Source: Diplonema papillatum
Lineage: Eukaryota > Euglenozoa > Diplonemea > Diplonemida > Diplonemidae
Direction: 5' to 3'
DNA: 64,000 nucleotides
NCBI GenBank assembly: GCA_030068145.1
Contig: JAPJBO010000178.1
Coordinates: forward strand, 1 to 64,000
The notes beneath the pieces are model-generated. The model made no database searches, was not told where the DNA came from, and was given only the letters and a program-made list of their open reading frames with translations. Position numbers and translations under genes: made by a program. Shown here piece after piece: positions 20,585-30,659 of the stretch; within the stretch, counting starts at the first letter, position 1, and the number at the start of each line of letters is the position of its first letter.

Positions 20585-21661
20585 TCACAGTTTCGAATGG
20601 ACGGCATTGTTGGCCAGTCCGCACATGTTGAGGCCACGGACGATGCGGTAGTAACCGCTTTCACCCCAGGAGGGTCCCCAGGAGTTCTTAATCTTCCAGT
20701 AAGGGATGCCGTTGCTTTCACCGAAGCCGACAATGAGGACAGCGTGGTCCAAGCTTGTCCGGTCGCATTCTATCGGGTGGTCGATACCCCCGTTGTAGTC
20801 CTGCATGTGCTCAGCGTTAATGTCAATTGTGATGGGGCCGACAAGGGGCAGCTGCTTGACAATTTCGTCCTCCTGCGACCCGTTCTTCGAGACTTGGAAC
20901 CAGCTGCTAATCTTTGCGACCTTCGGCGACTCGTGCGCGGTGTCACAAGTTCCCGTTGTTCCGTTTCCGCTGGTGTACGGGTACGTAGGTTCTGCCACGA
21001 TTCCGCCCTGCTTGATAATCCATTCCATTGCATCCGACTGCCAGCCACCGTTGCATCCTCCTTGCGCTGTGTTGCACGAGACGATCATCTGCTCTGACAG
21101 AGGGGTCATCGTGTTGTTACCGAGGAACCAAACCCCCTCAATGTCACCAGTGGTTCCGAAGGTCCAGCAAGATCCACACTGCCCTTGGTTCTTAATTGCG
21201 GTGACAGCGCCCTTGCTCGTCCAATCCCAAGCCGAGTCTGCCCCGAATTTCATGTTGCGAATCTCGGGAAACCTTTTGCAAGCCGAGCATTCACCGTCCC
21301 AAGTAGGCGCATTCGTCGTGTCCGGCTTTGGACCTCTGTTAGGTGTGAGGTACTGCGCACGGAACTCCTCGGGTGTCAAATCCGCAAGCGATGTGATGCC
21401 ATGTGTTGGGTTCTGCGAAGACTTCACGCGCTGAAGTGTCGCTTTGAATGCTTCGAAACGCTTCGGCTCTTCGTCCATGTTGTACGTCTTCCCGAACTTC
21501 ATCCTGAACTCCTCAAACGCCTGCCTCTCAGCAGTCATTGCCAAGGCGAGGCATGGCACAAGTGCAAGGACCAGCGTCCGCATTGTTTTTCTTTGCCGGG
21601 GCTTTCGTTTACCTGGAGTTGGACTCGAACGGGTCATTCGACATACGTCAAAGGCGTTCAA
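20585..21661 (-). CDS. Papain-family (C1A, cathepsin L-like) cysteine protease precursor
   Basis: A lysosomal or secreted endopeptidase made as an inactive precursor. The functional start is probably Met27, because residues 27-43 (MRTLVLALVPCLALAMT) are a signal peptide; the first in-frame Met is at 21661. An I29 propeptide inhibitor domain follows (48-105, FEEFRMKFGKTY). The mature enzyme begins near 140 and has Gln161 of the oxyanion hole and nucleophile Cys165 (NQGQCGSCWTFG), His306 (SLDHAVLIVGFG) and Asn326 (KNSWGPSWG). The GCNGG motif is at about 202-206. Length of 332 residues from Met27 is normal for the family. All catalytic residues are present, so it should be active. A CXXC pair (WDGECSACKRFP) before the mature domain is less usual. 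Confidence 0.93.
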   Translation of the reverse strand: MNAFDVCRMTRSSPTPGKRKPRQRKTMRTLVLALVPCLALAMTAERQAFEEFRMKFGKTYNMDEEPKRFEAFKATLQRVKSSQNPTHGITSLADLTPEEFRAQYLTPNRGPKPDTTNAPTWDGECSACKRFPEIRNMKFGADSAWDWTSKGAVTAIKNQGQCGSCWTFGTTGDIEGVWFLGNNTMTPLSEQMIVSCNTAQGGCNGGWQSDAMEWIIKQGGIVAEPTYPYTSGNGTTGTCDTAHESPKVAKISSWFQVSKNGSQEDEIVKQLPLVGPITIDINAEHMQDYNGGIDHPIECDRTSLDHAVLIVGFGESNGIPYWKIKNSWGPSWGESGYYRIVRGLNMCGLANNAVHSKL

Positions 21662-22031
21662 CCACAGAGGCTGATGATTGGCATCAAACTAGTGCGTGTC
21701 AAGTTCTCGGTTTAATTGCCCCACCCGGGTTACTGAGTTTGTTCAACAAGACATCTATTTCGCCATAAGCATAGCAGCCACAGCTGGGGTTTAGACAGCT
21801 CACCGTGAATTGAATTCCCCTGGGTATACTTTTTCAGAGCCCCAAAGCTTTCTTGATTGGGGAGCTCTCTGGACCGAAGAACAAGCTGTGAAGGTCACCT
21901 CTGTCAGCACGCACTTGCTGAGCGCTGTCTCTGTTGAAGGTGCACTGAAAAGGGATTTCATCGCGCAACCCCACGACGGAAAAACACTTCCGCGAGAATA
22001 GAGTCTCTCGACCCGTCCGATTGATATGGTA
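21662..22031. other. Intergenic flank of the foldback element
   Basis: No gene seen. This is the 5' flank of the protease gene and the left flank of the inverted repeat. Short reading frames around 21800-22115 lie on both strands without motifs. Confidence 0.4.
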
Positions 22032-22600
22032 CGATGCCAAAAGGGGGGGGGGGGGGGTTTGGGCGGAAAAATCCCCGCATAGTTCACCAGGGTCTGACGG
22101 GTACTGAGGCCCCATACCCTTCCTAAAACATCATTCTGCGTTCAAATACGCCCTCAGAAGCCTCCGGAGAGCCTTCTATGATGTCCCAAATGCGATTTTG
22201 TGGGTTTTTAGGGGGTCCCCCCGTCTGCTGGCCGTAAACCGCCATAGTAGAAACATATGCAACCTGAAGCTGGGTCGCTTCTCTGTGCAAGATCCCAGCC
22301 CAAACACACGTTTTCGGCGTTCTCTAGCACTCTCCAGGCGCATTCGACCCTCGGGCTTCGTGGTTTCTTTCACTCACAGGTGTTCCGGGACGTGCAAAGA
22401 TAAGGAGAATGGCCCCCTGCATTGGGGACAGACCGAACTACGCCCTGCCTGTCTATACAGGCTTTGGGGTCAAATTGCACCGGCTTTGGCGCCACATCCA
22501 CCGTTTCGGGCTTCGTTTGTGCTGCTTTGGGGTCCATTAAGAACTCTGGTCTGATTTGCGGGACGCTTTCCTCGGTTTTGGCGCCCACTTTCACTGTTCT
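22032..22600 (+). repeat. Foldback element, left arm
   Basis: This arm is the inverted complement of 23087-23640. It starts CGATGCCAAAAG and a run of about 16 G. The outer ~240 bp are almost identical between arms, and the inner ~330 bp match at roughly 80-85% with small indels. Both arms contain the same open frame start (MWVFRGSPRLLAVNRH), but frame is lost further in, so coding is unlikely. Confidence 0.9.
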
Positions 22601-22745
22601 AAGGCCTGTTCAGGCTTCTACCTGCATCATGTTATGCTATTCTGGTGATTCTGCAAGGCTTGGTGAACGAAGTAGGACAAGCGTTAAGTAACAGGCGATC
22701 ATCAGCCGTTCTCAATCGTCGTCGAAGCGGTTGACTACGACGCGT

Positions 22746-22955
22746 TCACTTCATGATTTTGAAGCAGGCTTCACCGCTTTCAGGGCAGGCTTTCAGAGCT
22801 TTCCTGGCAATGTCTTCCCTTCTGGCACCTTTCTCACCCATGGCTGCAAAGTGCTTCTCGCTGGATGACTTTGCACAGGCGGCACATGACCCGAGGGATG
22901 TGTGGCAAGCTCCTGTGCAGTGAGCTTGGTCAGACAAACTGTGTGGCGCACACAC
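22746..22955 (-). CDS. Small Cys-rich ORF or terminal exon in the foldback spacer
   Basis: The minus-strand frame ends with CHTSLGSCAACAKSSSEKHF, then a charged helix containing MGEKGARREDIARKALKACP and a C-terminal CFKIMK before the stop. The composition looks coding. A good acceptor (CACTGCACAG) lies at about 22920, so this may be the last exon of a gene whose upstream exons would lie across or beyond the right arm. I do not recognise it. The codon 5' of the Cys cluster is not constrained, so the start at 22955 is uncertain. Confidence 0.3.
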   Translation of the reverse strand: MCAPHSLSDQAHCTGACHTSLGSCAACAKSSSEKHFAAMGEKGARREDIARKALKACPESGEACFKIMK

Positions 22956-23086
22956 CCGCCATGGTCGGCAGTATCACCTGGGACAGTTTGAGTCCTGTTC
23001 CGAGACCCGCTCACGGTGAAGTGGCGCCTACTGGGTCGCTTCCTCTCCAGCTTCGGCGCAAAGTCTTCACCACTGGATGCACTTTG

Positions 23087-23640
23087 AACGGTGAAAGTGG
23101 GCACCAAAACCGAGCAAAGCGTCCCGCAAATCAGACCAGAGTTCTTAGTGGATCCCAAAGCAGCACAAACGAGACCAAAACGGTGCACATGGCGCCAAGG
23201 CGGCGCAATTCGACCCCAAAGCCTGTATAGACAGGCAGGGCGTGGTACGGTCTGTAGGGTCCATTCGCCTTGTTTTTGCACACCCCGGAACACCTGTAAG
23301 CGAGATAATTTATGAAGTCCGAGGGTCGAATGCACCTGGAGAATGATAGAGAACGCCGAAAACGTGTGTTTAGGCCGAGATTTTGCTCCGAGGAGCGACC
23401 CAGCATCAGGTTGCATATGTGTCTTCTATGGCGGTTTACGGCCAGCAGACGGGGGGACCCCCTAAAAACCCACAAAATCGCATTTGGGACATCATAGAAG
23501 GCTCTCCGGAGGCTTCTGAGGGCGTATTTGAACGCAGAATGATGTTTTAGGAAGGGTATGGGGCCTCAGTACCCGTCAGACCCTGGTGAACTATGCGGGG
23601 ATTTTTCCGCCCAAACCCCCCCCCCCCCCTTTTGGCATCG
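23087..23640 (-). repeat. Foldback element, right arm
   Basis: Inverted copy of 22032-22600, ending in a run of about 14 C and TTTTGGCATCG. The spacer between the arms is about 490 bp. Similarity may continue a few bases further out (TGATATGG versus CAATATGA), so the exact termini and any target-site duplication are unclear. Confidence 0.9.
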
Positions 23641-24282
23641 ACTCATATTGAAAATACAACGGGCTCCAGACGATGAGCGGTTCCTGAAGACTTTGATCAG
23701 GTTGATATTCAGGACACAAGTAGAACCGTCGTGGTTGGTGGTGAACTTCTTGTGCGGAAATTGCGAGCTAAGCCAGCCTGCCGACTGTACGTTGGCAGTT
23801 GGTACTTACAGCCAAGGTGCATGATGCTGGTTAGATAGCAAGCATGAGTACGTTCAAAGGGACAACAGGTGGGATGCGCAGTATGACCGCCGTGAGTACA
23901 TTGTGCCAACCTAGCAAGGGAAATCGGTTCACGTCCGACCGGACGGGGTTCGCAGTCCCATGGTGTCACTAGCACTATTCTGGTATATCCACCTGGAACT
24001 CTCTCACATCTTCGTTTCTCTGACTCTAGAGGCCGACCGGTGCTTCCCTGTAGGCTCGCGTCTGACTCTTTTGGTACTCAGATTCGGAACCAGCGGTATT
24101 TTCAGCTGCAAGCAGCGATGTTCTCGGTGCACGGCAGAAATCGCTCAAGCAAGCTTCGTCGCAAACATACAACCTTTGCTCCAATGCATGCAGGTTGCAT
24201 ACTCCGGAAAATCTCTCGTGCACACGCTTGCTTACGGCCGCGTGTAGAAAAGCTTTCAATGCTCTCATGCACCGGTCGCGGC
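23641..24282. other. Intergenic; no gene seen
   Basis: 3' flank of the CX9C gene and right flank of the foldback. No motifs recognised. Confidence 0.4.
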
Positions 24283-24693
24283 TCAAATCTGATCCGGCAT
24301 ATTCTGCGGCGGGATGCCCTCGCGGATGGCAGTGGCGGCGGCTTGCTCAGCAATGTTTTCAGCGCACGTGTCTACCTGTGATCGCTCAACAAAGCAAGCT
24401 TCGTCCGCAGCATCTACTGACAGCTTCCGTTCGGAAGCCTTGTTCATACAGGTGGCCCAAGCGGAGTACTCCCTCTTGCACAGCTTCCTGACAGCGACGT
24501 AGTTGTAGATTGCGTGATTCATACAAGAGCGCGCCTCGCTCTCTGCCCGGATGCACTTCTCGCTGTCTGCTCCGTTCTGCTCGACGCACTGACGAGTGGC
24601 GGTCATGGCTGGATGGCAGACTTGCTCCACCATCGCAAAGGGGATCCGCAACTTACCGTCTTGCCAGAGCGGTTCATTGTCGACACCGACCAT
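24283..24693 (-). CDS. Four-CX9C (CHCH-type) protein, NDUFA8-like
   Basis: The 136-residue protein has eight cysteines in four exact CX9C motifs: 26/36, 47/57, 72/82 and 100/110. Two twin-CX9C helical hairpins in one chain is the hallmark of NDUFA8 (complex I subunit PGIV), which is imported into the mitochondrial intermembrane space and oxidised by the Mia40 system. Spacing between motifs (10, 14 and 17 residues) is slightly longer than in the human protein. No presequence or membrane segment is seen, as expected for this import route. The single exon runs from the first Met to a stop; the C-terminal tail is shorter than the human one. Another quadruple-CX9C protein is the main alternative. 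Confidence 0.7.
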   Translation of the reverse strand: MVGVDNEPLWQDGKLRIPFAMVEQVCHPAMTATRQCVEQNGADSEKCIRAESEARSCMNHAIYNYVAVRKLCKREYSAWATCMNKASERKLSVDAADEACFVERSQVDTCAENIAEQAAATAIREGIPPQNMPDQI

Positions 24694-25749
24694 TTTTGTT
24701 GTGCTTTGGACTGCAAGTGAAACCTTTCAAGACTGACGATGCTTGCAGCCACAGATGCATGGATTTCTAAGATTCCGTGGAGAACTTGGGCGGGTTGTAG
24801 GAAACCCCAGTTTGTGCCTGCACGGGCGACAGTGAGGCAGACTACATGTTTGCACCGAAACAATCATGAGAGCTTCCTAATATGCTTCTGCGGGTAAAAT
24901 CTGGTGCTTTTTCCTTCCTCATCTCAGACGAAAGGAGTGTCAAACTAGCCTCTTGGTGGCTTGTTCCTAAATACCGGCGCTGCGGTAGTAGGAAAATACT
25001 TCACAAGGTCTTCTTTCCGACGGCAACTGGTGTCAGGGTTGCTTGGTCTCCGTTTTCGCATGCATGTCAGGCTACAATCATGGCACTAGAACAGTGGGCA
25101 TGGCGGGAGGAACCATCAAACAGAAAAGAAAAGGGCACAACGCATGAAAACCGCCGTCTTCAGACACGGAGCAGTGCGCAAGGGATGTGGGTGGAGCCTC
25201 AGGCAAGGTATCAAAAGAGAAAAAAGAACACGAACCTGTGCTACAAAAAAAGAGAAACGGGAGGCGCCGCACACATCTGCTGCTACTGCCCGACGAATTG
25301 AGTCTGCTGCAACTCATACACCAAGACCAGTGATGCGCATGCGTGTGTGCGCAGGCCGTGCGGCCGAGCGCAGTTCTTGAGGTGCGGCTGCAAGGCGCGC
25401 ACACAGATAACGTCATCTGGACGACCCACAGTGTCAGAAAGAACAGTACCCGGACGGAATAGACAAAGTTAGTCCTACAATAGTTGTGCAGGAAATGCAA
25501 ACCACCACATAAACCCACTTCACGAATTGGCCGCGTTTGCAACGATACGAGAAGACTGCCGCTGGCTACACTGAGTCAGCAGTGCGCGTGCGCCGTACGT
25601 GCGGCCGTGCGCACTTTTTTGAAGATTGGTGTGCGTGGTCGCACGTACGCGCACCAAATACTGCCCTGGACTAGGTGCAGGCTCCTCAGTTCAACCGTTT
25701 TGGCGGTGCCCGATCTACCGTTAGCAGATACCAAGAGCTCAAACAGTAA
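24694..25749. other. Intergenic, with an imperfect long hairpin
   Basis: No gene recognised. At 25582-25614 and 25629-25654, GTGCG/TACGTGCG-rich arms are imperfect inverted repeats of about 26 bp around a short loop. Confidence 0.45.
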
Positions 25750-25809
25750 TTAAACCCGCGTTGCCACCGGAATGCGCTAGTTAACCCCGCGTTGCTACCG
25801 GAATGCGCG
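25750..25809. repeat. Two-copy ~32-bp tandem duplication
   Basis: TTAAACCCGCGTTGCCACCG and its continuation GAATGCGC are repeated immediately, with only two or three differences. The second copy runs into the start of a 115-codon ORF. Confidence 0.7.
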
Positions 25810-26139
25810 GCCCGTTGGGCACTCGATGAGTACAGAAACTTAAGAAAGCTGTTGTTGCAACCCATCAAGCGTGACAGAAAGACTAACAGAACTGATAAGA
25901 AACGAGAGGCTGCTCAGAAGAGAATTTCGAGAGACTCCTGCCTGATAATAATGAGAACCGCTTCTTCCTTACAGGAGAACGTTACGCAACAAGACGAAGG
26001 TGCTACCTCCAAAAGGCCAAACGTCTCCGGTATGCGGGAGACATTTTTCAAGATGCCTCACGCTATGGACCGAAAGGGAAGAGTCTACTGTGGACCGTGG
26101 ACAAACGTGTCATCGCGGAGGAGATGTGATGAGCTTTGA
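25792..26139 (+). CDS. Hypothetical basic protein or exon
   Basis: An open frame of about 115 codons with a coding-like composition near its start (RWALDEYRNLRKLLLQPIKR, then a Lys/Arg-rich helix). It has no ATG at its 5' end; the first codons fall in the tandem duplication, so if real it is an exon or begins at an internal Met. No family recognised. Confidence 0.2.
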   Translation: MLPECAARWALDEYRNLRKLLLQPIKRDRKTNRTDKKREAAQKRISRDSCLIIMRTASSLQENVTQQDEGATSKRPNVSGMRETFFKMPHAMDRKGRVYCGPWTNVSSRRRCDEL

Positions 26140-27324
26140 AACTAACCGGTCCAATTCATGTCGCAAACAAATGAGTGACAACGTTGCCCCGACCTACTAA
26201 AGCATGACAAAAGCAAAACGAATACACCTCGGTCCGGGAAATAGGTAGAATGGACGGGCTCTTTTGCTGGCATTCAGCACAACGGAGCAGCATTCTAACA
26301 CCAAATCTGGCTTTGCAACGTGGCCTTCCGCCACACTTTCTGTACCCGGAATCCAAACCTTCGTGACTAGTATATGTTACACTCAGCCAAAACTCGTTTT
26401 TTGGCTGGCTACGGAGCGAAGCAATCTGGTGTGGGTTTGGATGACGAGGCAAATCGCTTTGGCCAACGATTTGTTCTGTGGCAACAGGAAATACCGACAG
26501 CAATCAATCCTTCCATTGGGGTTCTCTCATTGTGCTGCTGACGCTGCGTATCCGCCGGTAAAAGGCAGGTCAAGTAAACGAGGCGCAGCTGGGGTACCTC
26601 GAAAGCTTCCGATCAACCCGGTTAGGCCGACAACATTCTTCACTCGCGCTGTACTCGGGTCCGCAGGGGCGTGCTGCGATGACGACTGTTTCAGGCCCCG
26701 TGTACAAATTTGAGGGTGGAACCGGTTGGTTTGCAACAAAAAGAAATGAAAATTGTACAACAGGGGGTGTCAAGCTTCGTTCGATGCAAAGCGGGAGTGC
26801 AGTCCCGGAAAGGACGGGCACACGCACACACACAGAGCGTGGTCGTACTTCCGTGAAGGAGGCACCACGTAAAAACGGGTCCGTAACACAGACACACACA
26901 CATACCCACACACTCAGACAACACAAAAAGGAGCACATGGAGGAATAGTACAACTAGAGCTGGTGAATACGATGCTAATGGAAACCTGGGTTTGCAGGAC
27001 CAACGCCTTTGACAGTGACAGTGACAGTGACAGTGAAGCACAGCTACCGCATGTTACATCCTACATCCGACGAAGAATGCAGGAACAACCTTTCGATAAA
27101 GGTCAGACTGTTGACGCAGCAACATTCACCCACCTGTACAATCTTGCTACCCACCAAGGTTTGCGTATCCACTGCCCCGCTGCAACGCTGCCAGCATTTT
27201 CTCAAGTTTTGGTGATGTTGGCGGCTGTAACGGCATGAACAGAGCATCAGACTCTACAAAGTGCCGGTTGCCACCCTCGGCAGCGTGGCTGCGCAGCAAT
27301 GCTAATTACCCACCTGACACGTAC
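26140..27324. other. Intergenic; short microsatellites
   Basis: No gene seen. It holds a CA/CACA-rich patch around 26826-26915 and a (GACAGT)n run at about 27009-27036. Confidence 0.45.
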
Positions 27325-30300
27325 TCAGACCCACTGCCCACCTAGACCGGACCGGACAATCCGTTCATATGCCGCTTCGAGAGTCTCGTCAGTCTTGCAG
27401 AAGCAGAATCGAGCTAGAGAGTCAGTGATGTGGCGGTGCTTGGGCGCGTAAAAAGCGGAAGCCGGAATCGCAGTTACCTGTCGTGTGCTTCGGTGTTAAC
27501 CTCTCTCCGTTCAAATTTCGAGAAAGGAGCTGCGCCAGCTTTAGACTATTTGGACGTGGTCTTACGGACTCCTGGTGATGAACCTGGTGTTCCGCTCGAG
27601 ATACTGAAACTACCTGGTCTGGGTGAGATCCCCGAAACTCCCCAACACATACGCGATACGCAGCCTGTTTTCTGCGGGGAAAGGGCGGGTGGTGGGCGGT
27701 GGGCAGGTGGGTGGAGACGGGCCTACACACCAGTTTTGCACATATCTTCACTTGGCGCATGCTCTCAGGCCTTACCGTTGTGAGTATGTGTGGTCACAAG
27801 TGTGGCTTAGAAACGGCCGGCAATGGTGTGCCCCAAGTCTAATTTCCAGAATTATATAAGTACACTCCAGCCTTGAGTTCTTGCTTCAGTGTGGATCCAC
27901 CTTTTCGGTCAAGTGACCATTCGTTGCTTAACAGTGCTCGCTTGCCTTAATGGCACTTGCACTTTACAGAACTCTAACACTTTAACACCGGATGCCCGCC
28001 ACAGGAGGAATCGCCCACGAACACTTGAAGGGGAACGGGGCCTGCGACAATGAGCCCGTGTACAACGACGAACGACGCGCGAGGGCAGCCCGGTGGCCCA
28101 GGCCAGCCGCGAACCCGGACCCCATCCATTTTCCGGATGCGGTGATTGACAAGAGGAATGTGACGAAGTGCGTCGCGCACTACAAGGGGAAGTGTGAGAT
28201 CTGCCGCCGCCTCGGTTCGGAGACAAACAGGGACCACAGTGCAGGCGTGCTGTCGGCACCACCACGCCGCCGACGACGGACTACCCGTCGCGATCTGCGA
28301 CCGACACCGAATGACCAGGTGCGCGGTCTGCAACACGCCGAAACGTGCTGTGCCGCAGGGCACCACGGGTGCCGCGACCACAACCGCGGCCCGTGCGAGG
28401 ATGCCGCCAGCTGCCGACACTCGCAGAGTGACGACCCGCCGCGTGCTGCGGCAAAGGGCACCACAATGCCGACGAACCCAAGACGACGAAGCCCGCCGCC
28501 CGAACGCCACCACCCAAACACAACACGCCGGCACCCGCGGCCACGCCGCGCTTGCCTGCAGCCGAGCAACTGACCGAGTCGCCCAGGGAGGGGCGGAAGC
28601 GTATCCTGCAGGAGACCCCGCGACCGACCACCCACCGGGGGCCGAAGCGCTCGGCCAAGAAAGCAGCGACGCGGCAACGCGCGCGAGCGGCGCTCGCCAG
28701 CTCACCAGCTCCGAACTCGGAGTTGTCCTCCCCGCCCTCGCCATCATCATCACCGTCGCCCAAGACGTCATCAACGGGGAATATCATCCCCATACAATCA
28801 ACCCTTCCGCGCACGCCAGCCGACGAGCTCAGAGACGCGCCTCCCAGAAGGGGGCGGAAGCGACCCCTGCAGGAGTCCTCGAAGCTCGCATCCCCGACAG
28901 GGAAGCCACGAAGATCGAAGCGATCGCGGCAGGCCACGAACCACTCTACGCTCGATCGCGAAATGGAATGCCTGACTTGTTCCCCATCGTCGACCCGGAA
29001 ACAGCCAGACGGCCCGGAAAGTCCGCACCGCGAAAGCGAGCGGGAGTAGAACTTGACTCGGAAATGACCAGTTTGACCTCATCCTCATCATCGTTGACTC
29101 TCCCGACGGACGACGTCATAAAGTAACACTAGCCCATGAACAGTGCTCGCCTGCCTTGATGGCACTTGCACTTTAAAGAACTCAATGCTTAACACCACCA
29201 ATCCCACTGTCTAGGCAGAGAAAAAAACGCATACGCCAGCTCGCTCAGTGAGGATTCTGCACACGGCGAAGTCACGTCTCTCCGGTAAAGGCAGGTCCTC
29301 CGGAGCATTCCAAATGGGATGCGGGTGCGCGATTGGCACTTTCGTCGTGTCGCACAGCATAAAGTAGCCACCCTCTGGCACGATCGGCTCTAAGTTGGCC
29401 ATCCGAAGCAAGTCAGCCAGCTTGTCCCGCTTTCCCTTCATCATCTTCTGCAAGTCATCAAAATAGTTTATACGCTCCGCCTCCTTCAAAGCAGACGCAG
29501 TAGCCACCTGCAGCACTGTCGGTGTGCAAAAGTTGGACGCCTGATGCACGCGCACCAAAGGTACAACCAGCGGCGCGGGTCCAAAGACGTACCCTACCCG
29601 CCATCCTGTTGCCGAAAACGTCTTCCCCGCACTGTACACACTCAGTGTGCGTTCCCACATACCGGGCAGCGAGCCGATCCTGACATGCTCACCCTCGTAT
29701 ACCATGTATTCGTACACTTCGTCACTCAGAACAACGAGCTTCGGGTACTTTTGTACCAGCTCGCTGATTGCCTGCAACTCCTCCCTGCTAAACACCTTTC
29801 CGGTTGGGTTGTGCGGAGTGTTGAGGACGAGGAGCTTGGTCCGGTCAGACAAAGCGGCCGCGAGTTCGTCCATGTCGAGCTTCCAATCCCCAGAGCTCTG
29901 CGCCCAGTCCGCGCGCAGCGGCACGCCGATCGTCTTCGCCCCCATCAGGTCCGTTGCAATCTTGGGCGCGTCGAAATACGGCTCGATGCACACGACCTCG
30001 TCTCCGGGGTCGACCAGGGCCATCACCGCGCTGAAAATGGCGTTCGTTGCGCCTCCCACCACCGCGATTTCCGTTTCGGGGATGATCTCCCGGCCAAACT
30101 TAGGTGAATAGTGCTTGGCCAGCACGTCTACAAGTACCGGATGGCCGGCGGGGCGCGTGTACTGGTTGTGGTCATCTTTGATGGCGTCGATTGCCGCCTC
30201 TTTCACGAAGTCAGGAATCGGGAAGTTTGGGAACCCTGCCCCCAGGTTAATTGCGTTGTGCCTCACCGCAAGCTCGGTGAACTCAGCGAAGACGCTGGGT

Positions 30301-30452
30301 TCCACGGCGGCCATTCTGGCGCTACTCAACGGGCTCATCGTCGTGCGGTTTGCCGGCTTCGCCAGCGTTGGGTCCGACTCCCATTGCAGCTTCGAGTGGA
30401 AAGAGCTCGACTGCCATCGCACGGAGCCGTTCAGCCTGCCGGCCAGCTTCAT
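27325..30452 (-). CDS. Kynurenine-type class I aminotransferase (two exons)
   Basis: PLP-dependent transaminase of the kynurenine aminotransferase / cysteine-S-conjugate beta-lyase group. Exons are 30452-29235 and 27477-27325 with a phase-0 GTATGC...CGACAG intron of 1757 bp, giving 456 residues. Recognisable features are GGATNAI (133-139), NTPHNPTGK with Asn215, DEVYEYM with Asp244 and Tyr247, the Schiff-base Lys277 in SAGKTFSATGWRVG, and in exon 2 VTAIPASAFY and the carboxylate-binding Arg429 in ARFCFCK. The N-terminal ~45 residues are basic and Ser-rich, which could be a mitochondrial presequence; Met39 and Met47 are alternative starts. Without exon 2 the protein would lack Arg429, so the splice is needed. 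The intron holds the element at 27931-29196. Confidence 0.9.
27478..29234 (-). other. Intron of the aminotransferase
   Basis: The donor reads GGC|GTATGC and the acceptor CACGACAG|GTAACT. Both flanking codons are intact and the protein family is continuous across the junction (ERAG then VTAIP). The intron carries the direct-repeat-flanked insertion at 27931-29196 and one copy of the TCGGGGARTT-type motif at 27627-27643. Confidence 0.85.
27931..29196 (+). mobile_element. Direct-repeat-flanked insertion carrying a Cys/His-rich ORF (copy 1)
   Basis: A 57-59-bp direct repeat bounds the segment: 27931-27989 and 29140-29196, both starting ACAGTGCTCGC and ending TTAACACC. Between them is GC-rich plus-strand sequence unlike the flanking intron. 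It encodes zinc-knuckle-like modules KCVAHYKGKCEIC (near 28166) and, in another frame, GLPVAICDRHRMTRCAVC (near 28282), followed by Arg/Pro/Ser-rich sequence. Open frames run 27992-28573 and 28194-29126. Related sequences are at 30660-31500 and 40500-40990. Class is unknown; it lies wholly inside an intron and opposite to the host gene. Confidence 0.55.
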
Positions 30453-30659
30453 TTCTTTTCTGCCGCCTGCCCCCCTTCCCCTTATTATTTTTCACTCGAC
30501 GCTTCTCTTCTTCTTTTCCTTTCGGGTTTGCTTTTTCTTCGTGCTGGAAGGCAGCAGCGGATGTCTCGGAGCGGAGCCCGACACACAAACACAGCTTCCG
30601 GGAGTCAGACACAACAGCTCTGTCTCTTCGCAGCCAGCGCTCTGGCGACAAGTCGCCTT

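Noticed and set aside
27931-27989. U6 snRNA start (GTGCTCGCTT)
   Set aside because: Only ten bases match the U6 5' end. The following sequence lacks the ACAGAGA and AGC motifs, and the word is part of a direct repeat.
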